Positions 42,929 through 51,460 of a stretch of DNA of 64,000 bases are shown here, piece after piece. The DNA is taken from positions 123,993 through 187,992 of the forward strand of contig JAFLEF010000008.1 of assembly GCA_017309115.1 (NCBI GenBank), given 5' to 3'. The stretch's first letter is position 1; each line of letters begins with the position of its first letter. The translations under genes were made by a program, and so were the position numbers. This DNA is from Verrucomicrobiota bacterium (lineage in GTDB: Bacteria > Verrucomicrobiota > Verrucomicrobiia > Limisphaerales > UBA9464). The notes under the pieces were generated by a model. The model did no database searches and was not told the origin of the DNA. It saw only the letters and a list, made by a program, of their open reading frames with translations.

Positions 42929-43279
42929 TCAGGAGCCACGATAGAAGCCCTGAGTGATCTCCGCAGCGAGAGCGGCCGACTTAGCCCGACTCCGACTTTT
43001 GGCAAGCCGATGGGCCAATTTGCCTAGGTCCTCGGCTGACATCGGTTCAGCAACAAGTTTGATCTGCAGACCGACAGCTTGAGCGACACGACTCATCGAG
43101 CGAAAGGTGATCGCCGTGTTCTCTTCGTCGAGGATACGGCGGACCGCCGTTCGCCCTGTTCCCATTCGCTCGGCGAGAGCAGAAATGGAGAGGTTGTCCT
43201 GGGCCATTTTCGCCCGAATGCAGGCCGTTAGTGATCGCTTAAGTTCGATCTCAGGACCGGTCGAAAGTGTGGGCGGCAT
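42929..43279 (-). CDS. XRE family helix-turn-helix regulator (antitoxin-like)
   Basis: A 116-residue protein from ATG 43279 (MPPTLSTGPEIELKRSLTA). The helix-turn-helix lies at ~27-60 (NLSISALAERMGTGRTAVRRIL), a pattern shared with HigA-type antitoxins and orphan XRE regulators. A perfect inverted repeat, CTGGTACAA-TT-TTGTACCAG, sits 10 bp upstream of the start and probably serves as its own operator. No RelE/HigB-like toxin ORF is recognised on either side; the upstream side holds repeats and a hydrolase remnant, so a toxin partner may have been lost. Confidence 0.8.
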   Translation of the reverse strand: MPPTLSTGPEIELKRSLTACIRAKMAQDNLSISALAERMGTGRTAVRRILDEENTAITFRSMSRVAQAVGLQIKLVAEPMSAEDLGKLAHRLAKSRSRAKSAALAAEITQGFYRGS

Positions 43280-43288
43280 CGATTGAGG

Positions 43289-43308
43289 CTGGTACAATTT
43301 TGTACCAG
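43289..43308. promoter_or_regulatory. Candidate operator of the XRE regulator
   Basis: A perfect 20-bp palindrome, CTGGTACAATTTTGTACCAG, with 9-bp arms and a TT centre, 10 bp from the start of the XRE gene. It stands out against the GC-rich, imperfect repeats nearby. Size and position fit an autoregulatory dimer site. Confidence 0.6.
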
Positions 43309-43535
43309 CGTCAATCCGGCGGAGAAGAGCGGGAAGGGCGAGGAACGACATCCGGAAAGACTGGGCTGTTTGGCCGGCTGCATTCGGGGTTGGTAACCGC
43401 AGATTGGCGCAGATTATCGCAGATTTCGGAAAGTTCGTTCCTTGTGTGAACGGGACGCTCGCGGAGTCGGTCTGCCTTCCGCAGGTTCGGTCTCGCTAAG
43501 GCTTCCATTGAAATTTCAGGAATGAAACGAGTGAC

Positions 43536-43628
43536 GGTGCCGCGCATGAGGATTTGCACGCGTTTCACCCGGAGCGGTATGAGGAGGTGGTTCTCAACTT
43601 CTTGGGCCGATTTTTGGCGACACCCTGA
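43536..43628 (+). pseudogene. 3' remnant of an alpha/beta hydrolase gene
   Basis: A plus-strand frame ends GAAHEDLHAFHPERYEEVVL then NFLGRFLATP and a TGA (43626-43628). The AAHEDL-HAF-P..YE..V..FL pattern is the usual C-terminus of alpha/beta hydrolases, with the catalytic His in HEDL. Upstream of about 43530 the frame stops looking like a protein, so only the last ~30 codons remain. This is a short match and could be chance, but the motif order is right. Confidence 0.5.
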
Positions 43629-43682
43629 CCTGGGGATTTCGTGCCCGTGGCTGAGGGGACAAGGCGCTGAACTAGGTTAGGC

Positions 43683-43794
43683 TCGGAGTCCCGGCTTCAG
43701 CCGGCAGCGCTCGGGAACAACCTGTATCGTCAGGAACTTCCCACACGCTCTTGGTCAGCCATCGCTCCGCCGCCTCAAGGCGGGACTCCGAACT
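43683..43794 (+). repeat. 110-bp dispersed repeat (CCGGCTTCAGCCGG type), copy 2
   Basis: Reverse-oriented partner of 40158-40266; reads CGGAGTCCCGGCTTCAGCC at the left and CAAGGCGGGACTCCGAACT at the right. Confidence 0.75.
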
Positions 43795-43795
43795 A

Positions 43796-43891
43796 GGGGA
43801 CAAGGCGCTGATTCTGCGGGAGAACTCTCCGTGCTGGATTGCGAGGAACGCGTCGGGAGGATGGATGGCGCCTCCTGCCGTCGGCGACTAC
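43796..43891 (+). repeat. 97-bp dispersed repeat (GAGGCGCTGA type), copy 2
   Basis: Matches 21252-21350 along its length, including GCGAGGAACGCGTCGGGAGG and GGCGCCTCCTGCCGTCGGC, and directly abuts the 110-bp repeat on its left and a PAL repeat on its right. Confidence 0.75.
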
Positions 43892-43898
43892 ACCCCCC

Positions 43899-43990
43899 GG
43901 TGGGGCGAGGTTCCACCGAGCCGTTCGCGTCTCGGCGAATCACGCGTCACCACTCCATCCGCGCACGGCTCCGCTAAGCGTCGCCCCACC
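43899..43990 (+). repeat. PAL repeat, copy 10
   Basis: Full-length copy, GGTGGGGCGAGGTTCCACC first, with a right arm reading CTCCGCTAAGCGTCGCCCCACC. Confidence 0.9.
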
Positions 43991-44050
43991 GGATCCCACC
44001 GGGTAGGCTCGTTTCGCCTTTCTGATTGCCAGTGGGAATCCATCCAGTCC

Positions 44051-45238
44051 ATGTACGCAGGCACTTCCATGCGCTCCTTGCTCGCCGGCAGTGTTCTTCT
44101 GATCTCCGTCGCCTTGGCCGATCCCCCGAAGCTGCCGGGAGTGGGCGCGGCCCTGCAACGTCAGGTGGACCAGAACCAGATCGCTGGGGCGGTCACTCTG
44201 GTGGTGGCGCCGGAGAAGGTTCTGCATCTGGAAGCCACCGGCTGGGCGAATCGGGAATCGCAGAAACCCATGGCGGCAGACTCGGTGTTCTGGATCGCGT
44301 CCATGAGCAAACCGATCACGGCGGTGGCGGTGCTGATGCTGCAGGATGAAGGCAAGCTGAACGTCAACGATCCCGTCTCCAAGTATCTGCCGGAGTTCGC
44401 CGGACTGCGGACTCCGGCGGGTCAGCCCGCGACGATGACAATCTCGCAATTGCTGACTCACACGTCCGGACTGGGCGAAGCGGGTCCCAAGGATGCAGAG
44501 GCCTGGACGTTGACCGACCTCGTGCCGCTCTGGGTGTCGGCGCCGATGAAGTACGAGCCGGGAGCGCGCTGGCAGTACACGCAGAGCGGCATCAATGCTG
44601 CGGGACGGATTGTGGAGGTGGTGAGCGGTCAATCGTTCGACCAATTTCTGCAGGATCGTTTGTTCACTCCGTTGGGAATGAAGGACACCACGTTTTATCC
44701 CGGACCCGAGCAGTGGGCGCGCTGGGCTCAGGCGTACGTTCGCAATGCGCAGACCGGCCAGTTGGAAGCCGTGCCGCCCCGACCAGAATTTGGTCCTCGG
44801 CATCGTCCGCCGCAGGGGAACGGTGGTTTGTACTCGACCGCGGCGGACTACGGTCGGTTCTGCCAGATGTTGCTTCAGGGCGGTCAGTTCGTGGGCAAAC
44901 GTTACTTGAGTCCGAAGGCGATGACCTACCTGACCCAGTCGCAGACCGGCGAGTTGCCGACTGGATTCTTTCAGAACGAGACCTTCGGGAATCGGGGCCT
45001 GAACTACGGGTGGGCGTTGGGCACCTGTGTGCTGAAGACGCCGCACGACGGCGTGGCGGCGAAGCTGTCGGCGGGAACCTATGGCCATGGCGGCGCGTGG
45101 GGCACCCAGGCGTGGATCGATCCGGTGCGGGGTGTGGCGTACATTCTGATGGTTCAACGCGCTAATTTCCCCAACAGCGATGCCAGCGACGTCCGGCGCG
45201 AGTTCCAGCAGGCGGCGGCCGAAGCCCTGGGCTGGTGA
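44051..45238 (+). CDS. Secreted serine hydrolase, class C beta-lactamase/esterase fold
   Basis: 395 residues from ATG 44051; ATG 44069 (MRSLLAGSVLLISVALA) also starts the signal peptide and is equally possible. The SxxK catalytic motif is SMSKP (~81-84) in WIASMSKPITAVAVLML; the second motif is YTQSGIN, where a Gln replaces the Asn of the usual YxN; the third is HGGAWG. Such proteins include esterases, D-amino peptidases and beta-lactamases; the altered second motif argues against a true class C beta-lactamase. It stands alone, and no AmpR regulator is nearby. Confidence 0.88.
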   Translation: MYAGTSMRSLLAGSVLLISVALADPPKLPGVGAALQRQVDQNQIAGAVTLVVAPEKVLHLEATGWANRESQKPMAADSVFWIASMSKPITAVAVLMLQDEGKLNVNDPVSKYLPEFAGLRTPAGQPATMTISQLLTHTSGLGEAGPKDAEAWTLTDLVPLWVSAPMKYEPGARWQYTQSGINAAGRIVEVVSGQSFDQFLQDRLFTPLGMKDTTFYPGPEQWARWAQAYVRNAQTGQLEAVPPRPEFGPRHRPPQGNGGLYSTAADYGRFCQMLLQGGQFVGKRYLSPKAMTYLTQSQTGELPTGFFQNETFGNRGLNYGWALGTCVLKTPHDGVAAKLSAGTYGHGGAWGTQAWIDPVRGVAYILMVQRANFPNSDASDVRREFQQAAAEALGW

Positions 45239-45326
45239 ATCCGGGTGGGAGCTTCGGAGGTTTCCCGCGGAGGACGCGGAGTTCGCGGAGGAAGACTCCA
45301 ATCGGGAAAGTCTTCGGGCAGCGACC

Positions 45327-45728
45327 TCAATCGATGTCAACGGCCCCTGTGAAAAACCAGTCACCCTCGATTTGAACCATCTCAATGGTGTGGCCGCCGG
45401 GCACGACGCCAAAGTGATAGAGTCGCTCCGGACAAATCTGAGCCCGGGAGCCGAGAATCTTCACGGAGGATTGGACGCCGAGTGGTTTCGAGAACGTTTG
45501 CAGCAACGCGAAGGAGCGATGGGCGCCGCCTCGAACATCGGGAGCGAAGAATTCTCTCGCAGCATTGGTGTTTGCTGAGACCAGTGCCGTCCGCAGTTCC
45601 TCATAGCGAGACTGAATTCTGATCACTTCGGTGGCCTCACGTCGCGAGCGGGAAACCGTCCAGATTGCAATCAGAACCACTCCCGTCAGAACCGCGACGA
45701 GAATCGATCTATTTGCTCCCAGTCTCAT
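45327..45728 (-). CDS. Hypothetical protein with N-terminal membrane anchor
   Basis: 133 residues. One membrane helix (residues ~8-25, SILVAVLTGVVLIAIWTV) is followed by a soluble domain of ~105 residues with YEELRTALVSANTNAAREFF and GVVPGGHTIEMVQIEGDWFFTG. The order of helix, helix and curved sheet (…VQIEGDWFFTG) resembles the NTF2-like/SnoaL-like or lumazine-type association domains that bind small ligands, but I do not recognise a named family. It converges with the serine hydrolase, with 88 bp between them. Confidence 0.65.
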   Translation of the reverse strand: MRLGANRSILVAVLTGVVLIAIWTVSRSRREATEVIRIQSRYEELRTALVSANTNAAREFFAPDVRGGAHRSFALLQTFSKPLGVQSSVKILGSRAQICPERLYHFGVVPGGHTIEMVQIEGDWFFTGAVDID

Positions 45729-45999
45729 GGTTTCAGGCGAATTGCCCCGGCATCTTCAGCGAACTCGGCTCGGAATCGTTGTGTTTTTGGAGACCTCGAG
45801 TCGAGGAGGATCATCCAAATGCGCCGGGCTGCTTGGGGTATCAGTTTTGAAGGCCACGGAAGACTCCGAGCCTCTGCTGGTGTACGTAATTCATTGGCCT
45901 TGCACTTGCTGATGTTTGGCGTGGCCTTGGCCCAATCTCAGACTCCTTTCAGGGTGCCGTCGCGGAGGTGCTGAGAAGGCTACACATCCCGGAGGCGCC

Positions 46000-46533
46000 A
46001 TGAGACTTCGTAAGCGAAAAATCTTAATAATCGTTGGCGTTTTGTTGTTCCTTGGGGCGGCCTCAATTCCTTGGCTCGATCGGCAGGTTCAGGAGGTGAC
46101 CCGAAATGCGTACGCTGTGTGGTGGACGGCCGACTTGGTGATTGAACATCTGGAAAAACATGAGGGTTCCTGGCCCCGCAATTGGGAGGAACTTCGAGCA
46201 ACCCACGATCTGGCGTACACGGGCCTTGCATCCACCAACCGGAGCGACGGTGCCTGGGTCGCTGAGTTTCGTCCCAGAGACACCATCGACGAGTTGAAGG
46301 AACGCGTAGAAATCGATTGGAGCGCCAATCCGCAAGAACTCGTCACGGCGAAGGAACCGGAAAAGGGGCCTCCGTTTAGGGTCATCTGGCTGAAGAATGG
46401 CAAGTCCACCCATTACCGAGGTAAAGAGCCGAATGAGATGATTCTGGAGTACTTGCGGTGGAAGAAACAAAAACAGAACGAGCCGGTTGGGTCCGCCGGG
46501 GGGAGCCAACCGGCGGAAGGCCCACCACGTTAA
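46000..46533 (+). CDS. Hypothetical membrane-anchored protein
   Basis: 177 residues from ATG 46000, preceded by GGAGG (45991-45995). An N-terminal helix (RKILIIVGVLLFLGAASIPWL) anchors the protein; residues ~35-75 contain TADLVIEHLEKHEGSWPRNWEEL, a helical motif often seen in short exported Verrucomicrobial proteins. The C-terminal tail is rich in Gly, Ser and Pro. No family is recognised. Confidence 0.6.
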   Translation: MRLRKRKILIIVGVLLFLGAASIPWLDRQVQEVTRNAYAVWWTADLVIEHLEKHEGSWPRNWEELRATHDLAYTGLASTNRSDGAWVAEFRPRDTIDELKERVEIDWSANPQELVTAKEPEKGPPFRVIWLKNGKSTHYRGKEPNEMILEYLRWKKQKQNEPVGSAGGSQPAEGPPR

Positions 46534-46548
46534 CGACCCATTTAGTTG

Positions 46549-46705
46549 GAACCGCAGATTGAGCGCAGATTAACGCAGATTTCATTGTTTAGTTCCGGCG
46601 AGTTTGGGGTCGCGCTGACGAGCTTGATGAGCGGTTGAAGAACAGAATGGGATGTCCTTTCTGCCTCAAGAAATCTGCGTTCAATCTGCGCTTAATCTGC
46701 GGTTC
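46549..46705. repeat. Inverted-repeat element with CGCAGATTAA arms, copy 1
   Basis: Left arm 46549-46582 (GAACCGCAGATTGAGCGCAG then ATTAACGCAGATTT) and right arm 46671-46705, its reverse complement with one or two differences, flank ~88 bp. The arms consist of CGCAGATT(AA) units, so the element looks like a short MITE-like unit. A second copy with the same design lies at 54582-54750, and a half-copy at 43395-43426. Confidence 0.8.
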
Positions 46706-46789
46706 ACCTCCCTTGCCCTCTGGGGTCCCACGCGCCCGCCGCCAAAATTTCTGTGCGATTTCGCGTTCGGGTGGCTTTTCTAGGGTGAA

Positions 46790-48211
46790 GTGAACGCCGC
46801 CGCTGATACCGACCATCTGCTCCAGGAGTTTGCCGAACGTCGTTCGGAGAGCGCCTTTGCTGATCTGGTCCGGCGGCATCTCAACCTGGTGTACTCCGCG
46901 GCGCTCCGGCGCTGTGGCGGTCAGACCGGGTTGGCGGAGGAGACCTGTCAGTTGGTGTTTGTCGACTTGGCCCAGCAGGCGAAGCGATTGCGGGCTGGGG
47001 CGCCTCTGGCGGGCTGGCTCTATCAGCACGCGTGTTTCGTTGCTTCCAACCTCGTTCGGGCCGAAAGCCGACGACAACTTCGGGAACGAACCGCCATGCA
47101 TCTGCAAACCCTGGCTGATGAGACCGACTGGTCGCGCCTCGCCCCGGTGCTGGATGACGTTCTGTTGGAGCTTCCGCCGGCCGATCGGGATCCGCTGGTG
47201 CTGCGCTTTCTCGATCAGCAGCCGTACGCGGAGGTCGGGCAGCGGTTGGGTCTGACGGAAGGGGCGGCCCGGATGCGCGTGGAGCGGGCGTTAGACAAGT
47301 TGCGGGCCAAGCTCGCGCAACGTGGGGTGACTTCGACCGCGTCGGCCTTGGCCCTGGCACTTGCGGGACCCGCAGTCACCGCCGCGCCGTCAGCCATGGT
47401 CGCCACCGTTACGGCTTCAGCCCTGGCTTCCGCAGTCACTTCCACCTCCACCCTGGGACTCTTCACGCTCATGACCACACCCACCCTCAAGACCGTCGCG
47501 GTAACCGTGGCGGCCGGCGCTGTCGGAACCTTGCTGCTGCTCCAACAGCGCACCCTCCATCGCTTGGATGCCGAGAACGTCGGACTGCAACGTCAGGTGG
47601 CGGAATGGACCCAGGCGGCCGAGGTGGCGCGGGCGGAGTCGGCGCGCGTGGCGGAGGAGTTGGCCCGACGCGAAATGGCGGCGGCCGAACTGTTGCGCCT
47701 TCGGGGCGAAGTGACGGAACTGCGACAGCAGTTGGCAGCGGCCTCGTCCGCCCGCGTGGCCGTTCCCCCACCGGCAGCCCCAAGCGAGGCTGAAGCACTG
47801 GAAGCAGCCAAGGCCTTTGGCCTTCGCCGACTCAATGAGTCGAAGCAAATGGTCCTCGGACTCATCCTGTTTGCGGGTGAACACAACGACCGCTTTCCCG
47901 ACTCCTTGGAATTGGCCGCGAATCGAGCCGTGAATGAAGGTGTGGTGCCTTCCCTGGAGGACTTGCCGATTCAGGACTTTGAATTGGTTTACACGGGATC
48001 TCTTCGGGAGATCGCCAATCCTTCCGAGGCGATCGTTCTGCGCGAGCGGGAGGCGTGGCGCAGACCCAATGGCGGATGGGCCCGGACCTACGGGTTCGCC
48101 GATGGTCACAGCGAGATCAAACATAGCGACGATGGCGACTACGCGGAGTTCGAGGCTAAGCGCCAAGTCCGATCGGCGTCCGGTGGACCAGTCAGTTCAA
48201 CGGGGAAGTGA
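46790..48211 (+). CDS. ECF-type sigma factor fused to a membrane anchor, coiled coil and pilin-like C-terminal domain
   Basis: 473 residues from GTG 46790. Residues ~10-90 are sigma region 2 (LVRRHLNLVYSAALRRCGG...LAEETCQLVFVDLAQQA), and ~125-175 are region 4 (ELPPADRDPLVLRFL...YAEVGQRLGLTEGAARMRVERAL). An Ala/Thr-rich hydrophobic stretch (~185-225) and a membrane helix (~233-252) follow, then a coiled coil (~255-320). The last ~140 residues (FAGEHNDRFPDSLELAAN...RTYGFADGHSEIKH) resemble the C-terminal part of the prepilin-type family, with the FADGH ending also seen at 3937-4824. A sigma factor tied to the membrane suggests envelope sensing without a separate anti-sigma factor; that is inference. 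Confidence 0.8.
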   Translation: MNAAADTDHLLQEFAERRSESAFADLVRRHLNLVYSAALRRCGGQTGLAEETCQLVFVDLAQQAKRLRAGAPLAGWLYQHACFVASNLVRAESRRQLRERTAMHLQTLADETDWSRLAPVLDDVLLELPPADRDPLVLRFLDQQPYAEVGQRLGLTEGAARMRVERALDKLRAKLAQRGVTSTASALALALAGPAVTAAPSAMVATVTASALASAVTSTSTLGLFTLMTTPTLKTVAVTVAAGAVGTLLLLQQRTLHRLDAENVGLQRQVAEWTQAAEVARAESARVAEELARREMAAAELLRLRGEVTELRQQLAAASSARVAVPPPAAPSEAEALEAAKAFGLRRLNESKQMVLGLILFAGEHNDRFPDSLELAANRAVNEGVVPSLEDLPIQDFELVYTGSLREIANPSEAIVLREREAWRRPNGGWARTYGFADGHSEIKHSDDGDYAEFEAKRQVRSASGGPVSSTGK

Positions 48212-48216
48212 GCGGG

Positions 48217-48250
48217 AGGTTGAGAGCTGAGAGCTGAGAGCTGAGAGGGA
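48217..48250. repeat. GAGAGCTGA array
   Basis: Array of GAGAGCTGA units directly after the sigma-factor gene; no PAL repeat follows here, only a GGGAAGCGGG remnant. Confidence 0.7.
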
Positions 48251-48322
48251 AGCGGGAATTTCTTCGGCCGGCCATCTGGGGATTGAATTCGCCGGGTCGG
48301 CTCCGCACGCTTGCGCCAGCCC

Positions 48323-48856
48323 ATGAACCTTCCGCCCTCCCTTTCCCGAATTCCCAGTTCAAATCGTCCCGACGGATCCCGCGCCGACTCGCGCCGGTGG
48401 TGGTCCACGCTCCTAAGCCTGACCGCCGTGGTTGCCCTGGTTGGTTGTGCCAGTTCCACGCCGTCGAAACGCCCCACGCCGTTGCCCTCCAGCACGGCAC
48501 CGTCGTCCGGAGCGAAGCCGACGTCGGCTCCCCGATCCACCGGTGCGTATTCGGCACGCGGGCAGGCGACCTATTACGGCGGGAAGTATCAGGGTCGCAA
48601 GACGGCCAGTGGCGAACCGTTTGATAAGAATGCCCTGACGGCGGCCCACGAGAACATCACGTTTGGCACCCGCGTGAAGGTGACCAATCTGGAAAACGGC
48701 AAGAGCGTGATCGTGGTCGTCAACGATCGCTTCAAGCCGTTCAAGGGTCGAATCATTGACCTGAGCGAAGCGGCCTTCCTCAAGCTGGCGCCGCTGGCTC
48801 GCGGGGTGATTCCGGTGCTAATTGAGGTGGTGTCGTCGCCGTCGTCGTTGAGGTGA
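48323..48856 (+). CDS. rlpA: RlpA-like septal ring lipoprotein
   Basis: 177 residues from ATG 48323. The signal peptide ends in a lipobox, LVGC (Cys ~34), so it should be a lipoprotein. After a Pro/Ser/Thr-rich linker comes the double-psi beta-barrel domain with QATYYGGKYQGRKTASGEPF (the catalytic His/Asp region follows at TAAHENITFGTRVKVTNLEN) and VVVNDRFKPFKGRIIDLSEAAF. In other bacteria RlpA is a lytic transglycosylase that cuts denuded peptidoglycan at septa. No SPOR domain is present at the C-terminus. Confidence 0.9.
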   Translation: MNLPPSLSRIPSSNRPDGSRADSRRWWSTLLSLTAVVALVGCASSTPSKRPTPLPSSTAPSSGAKPTSAPRSTGAYSARGQATYYGGKYQGRKTASGEPFDKNALTAAHENITFGTRVKVTNLENGKSVIVVVNDRFKPFKGRIIDLSEAAFLKLAPLARGVIPVLIEVVSSPSSLR

Positions 48857-48905
48857 TTGGGGAAAAGCTGAGAGCTGAGAGCTGAGAGCTGAGAGGTCGG
48901 AAGGA

Positions 48906-49037
48906 TGGTGGGGCGACGCTCTGCGGAGCCGTTCGCGGGTGGGGTGGTGACGCGTCGATTGCTACCGGGACCTCGCCCATGGGAAAGCGGTAGCATGGCT
49001 ACCGCACTCCAAAGGCTCCGCCGAACCTCGCCCTACC
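48906..49037 (-). repeat. PAL repeat, copy 11, expanded
   Basis: Preceded by a GAGAGCTGA array (48866-48896). The left arm (GGTGGGGCGACGCTCTGCGG) is normal but ~45 bp of other sequence, with its own GCGGTAGC/GCTACCGC palindrome, interrupts the right half before AACCTCGCCCTACC. Confidence 0.7.
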
Positions 49038-49138
49038 TGTCTGTCTGTTTCCCTTTCCAGATTCATCCCCTCCCGATTGCAGTTTTTCGGGGGAAAACCG
49101 TTGTCCGCTTGAATCATTTTCCCGTACGAAACGTCGCG

Positions 49139-51430
49139 ATGCCCGTGTCGCGATCCTCTCGTTGGGTGACTCTCACCCTGGCCTTCGTTTCCGTCGTACT
49201 TCCCCTATCCGCTGCCGATGCTCCGGCGTCGCCTAAATGGAAGTGGGAGCAAATGGACAACGGTCCGTTCTTCGCCAGCAATCTGAAGGGAACGAATGCG
49301 GCGCTGAAGACGATTACGATCAAGCTGGGAACGCCCGAGAATCCCGAGGCGGCGGCGGTGAATTTTGACACCATGACCCTTCGCTGGAATGCGGCCTGGA
49401 CCGGCGGATTCCTGCATCTGCCCAAAGGCCGGGATGGTCTGGAAGGCCTGCCTGAGCCGTGGGGTAACGTGGTGCTGTCGTCGCCCGTGGGGCCCGGATG
49501 GGCGCGCGCTGGTAGCTTCGCGGATCCGCGAACCGGGGCGGATCGCTTCGCTCCGCTGCCGAAGGATTGGGCGCATTGGCGGGGTCTGTACCTTAACGGC
49601 AATGACGTCATTCTGAGTTATGACGTGGGTGGCGTGGGCGTGCTGGAAACCGCCGGTCTGGTCGCCGGGAGTCAGCCGCTGGCCTTTACCCGCACGATTC
49701 AGTTCGAGTCCAGTGTGCGGGATCAGGCGTTGTTGGTGGCCCAAGTGCCGCAATCGGTCGCCGAGATCTCCGGGAATGTCGCGGTACTGCGACGGAACGA
49801 CACGCAGCAATACGTCGCGGCCAGTGTGGAAGGCGCGCCGGGGGCGACCTGGCAGGCCAGCGCCGAAGGTCGCTTGATCCTCAATCTGCCGAAGTTGAAG
49901 GCGAATCAACCGTTCCGGCTGACCCTTTGGGGTGGCACGGGCAACGGCGCAGTGCAACCCGTACGCCTGGCCGACGCGCCGAAGGATCTGCGTCCCGCAA
50001 CTCGCGGCGGTCCGGCCCGCTGGGGCGCTCCGCAAGTGACCCAGGGACGGTTGGCCACCAGCGGCGGTGACGGACCCTACGTGGCCGACACTCTGACGCC
50101 TCCGGAGGACAATCCGTACAAGTCGTGGCTGCGGTTTAGCGGCATGGACTTTTTCAAGGATCCCACCCGGGCGGCCGTGTGTTCGGTCAGTGGGGATGTG
50201 TGGTTGGTGTCCGGTTTGGACGAGGACTTGGACCAACTGGTCTGGAAGCGGTTTGCCACGGGATTGTTCCAGCCGCTGGGACTGCGGATCGTGAAGGATC
50301 AGGTCTTCGTCATTTGTCGGGACGGACTCTATCGGCTGCAGGATCTGAACCGCGATGGGGAAGCGGACTTCTACGAATGCTTCAACAACGACATCAGCAT
50401 CACGCCGGAGTACCACGAGTTTGTGCTGGGCCTGGAGACCGATCGGGCCGGCAACTTTTACTTCAACAAGGGTGGCAATCTCGGATGGGCCAAGGTGCCG
50501 CACCACGGAACGCTGCTGCGGGTGAGTAAGGATGGGAAGAAGCTGGACGTCGTGGGGACCGGGCTTCGGGCTCCGAACGGATTGGGCATGGGTCCCAAGG
50601 ATGAGATCACCACCAGTGACAACGAGGGTAACTGGGTGCCGGCCTGCCGGGTGAATCTGATGAAACCCGGCGGATTCTACGGACACGTGTTCACGGCGCA
50701 CACGCCCACGCCGCACACCAACGGATACGACGGACCGCTCTTCTGGGTGCCCAAGAACGTGGACAACTCCAGCGGTGGCCAGTTTTGGGTGACGTCGGAT
50801 CGCTGGGGACCGTTCGAAGGCGATTTGCTGCACACCAGCTACGGCATGAGCTCGCTGTTCAAGTGCTTCTATGAATCCGTGGACGGCATTGAACAAGGTG
50901 GGTTGGTCCGGTTCCCGCTGAAGTTCGACAGCGGTATCATGCGGGGTCGGTTCAGTCCGCGGGACGGTCAGTTGTACACCTGCGGTCTGGTGGTGTGGCA
51001 GAGCAACGGCCCGCGTCAGGGCGCGTTCCATCGGGTGCGCTACACCGGGAAACCCGTGCACATGGTCCGGGATCTCCGGGTGAAATCGAACGGGATTGTC
51101 CTGACGTTTACGGAGCCGCTGGATCCGGCGAGTGCGGCGGACTTGCAGAACTACTCGGTGGACCGCTGGAACTACAATTGGACCGAGGCGTACGGGTCAC
51201 CCGAATTCTCGGTGAGCAATCCGACCAAGAAGGGTCATGACACCGTGGAAGTGAAGGCCGCCCGCTTGAGCGCCGATGGCAAGACTCTGGAGCTCGAACT
51301 GGCCGACGTCATTCCCGTGATGCAGCAACGGGTGAAGTTGAGCGTGAAGGCGAAGGACGGCGCCGACGTGTCGCAGGAAGTTTGGCACACCATTCACAAG
51401 GTGCCTTCGGCGAAGATTGCGGCGAACTAA
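49139..51430 (+). CDS. Secreted PVC-type propeller protein (DUF6797-like)
   Basis: 763 residues from ATG 49139, which starts a signal peptide (VTLTLAFVSVVLPLSAADA). Residues ~60-300 are a beta-rich module (TMTLRWNAAWTGGFLHLPKG...LYLNGNDVILSYDVGGVGVLE), residues ~330-640 a glucose-dehydrogenase-like propeller (GLYRLQDLNRDGEADFYECF, GLRAPNGLGMGPKDEITTSD), and the C-terminus an Ig-like module. The first module resembles DUF6797, found in secreted proteins of PVC bacteria that usually carry a cytochrome c domain; no CxxCH is present here, so it lacks bound heme c. Longer upstream frames run through repeat DNA and were not used. Confidence 0.75.
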   Translation: MPVSRSSRWVTLTLAFVSVVLPLSAADAPASPKWKWEQMDNGPFFASNLKGTNAALKTITIKLGTPENPEAAAVNFDTMTLRWNAAWTGGFLHLPKGRDGLEGLPEPWGNVVLSSPVGPGWARAGSFADPRTGADRFAPLPKDWAHWRGLYLNGNDVILSYDVGGVGVLETAGLVAGSQPLAFTRTIQFESSVRDQALLVAQVPQSVAEISGNVAVLRRNDTQQYVAASVEGAPGATWQASAEGRLILNLPKLKANQPFRLTLWGGTGNGAVQPVRLADAPKDLRPATRGGPARWGAPQVTQGRLATSGGDGPYVADTLTPPEDNPYKSWLRFSGMDFFKDPTRAAVCSVSGDVWLVSGLDEDLDQLVWKRFATGLFQPLGLRIVKDQVFVICRDGLYRLQDLNRDGEADFYECFNNDISITPEYHEFVLGLETDRAGNFYFNKGGNLGWAKVPHHGTLLRVSKDGKKLDVVGTGLRAPNGLGMGPKDEITTSDNEGNWVPACRVNLMKPGGFYGHVFTAHTPTPHTNGYDGPLFWVPKNVDNSSGGQFWVTSDRWGPFEGDLLHTSYGMSSLFKCFYESVDGIEQGGLVRFPLKFDSGIMRGRFSPRDGQLYTCGLVVWQSNGPRQGAFHRVRYTGKPVHMVRDLRVKSNGIVLTFTEPLDPASAADLQNYSVDRWNYNWTEAYGSPEFSVSNPTKKGHDTVEVKAARLSADGKTLELELADVIPVMQQRVKLSVKAKDGADVSQEVWHTIHKVPSAKIAAN

Positions 51431-51460
51431 ACTCGGTGGCCCGGCGAACGGGGAACGTGG

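Larger units (their letters stand above)
43280..44050. repeat. Gene-poor stretch with a remnant gene and several repeats
   Basis: 771 bp between the XRE gene and the serine hydrolase. It holds the XRE operator, a half-copy of the CGCAGATT repeat (43395-43426), the 3' remnant of an alpha/beta hydrolase gene (43536-43628), one copy of the 110-bp repeat (43683-43794), one copy of the 97-bp repeat (43796-43891) and a PAL repeat (43899-43990). Confidence 0.75.
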
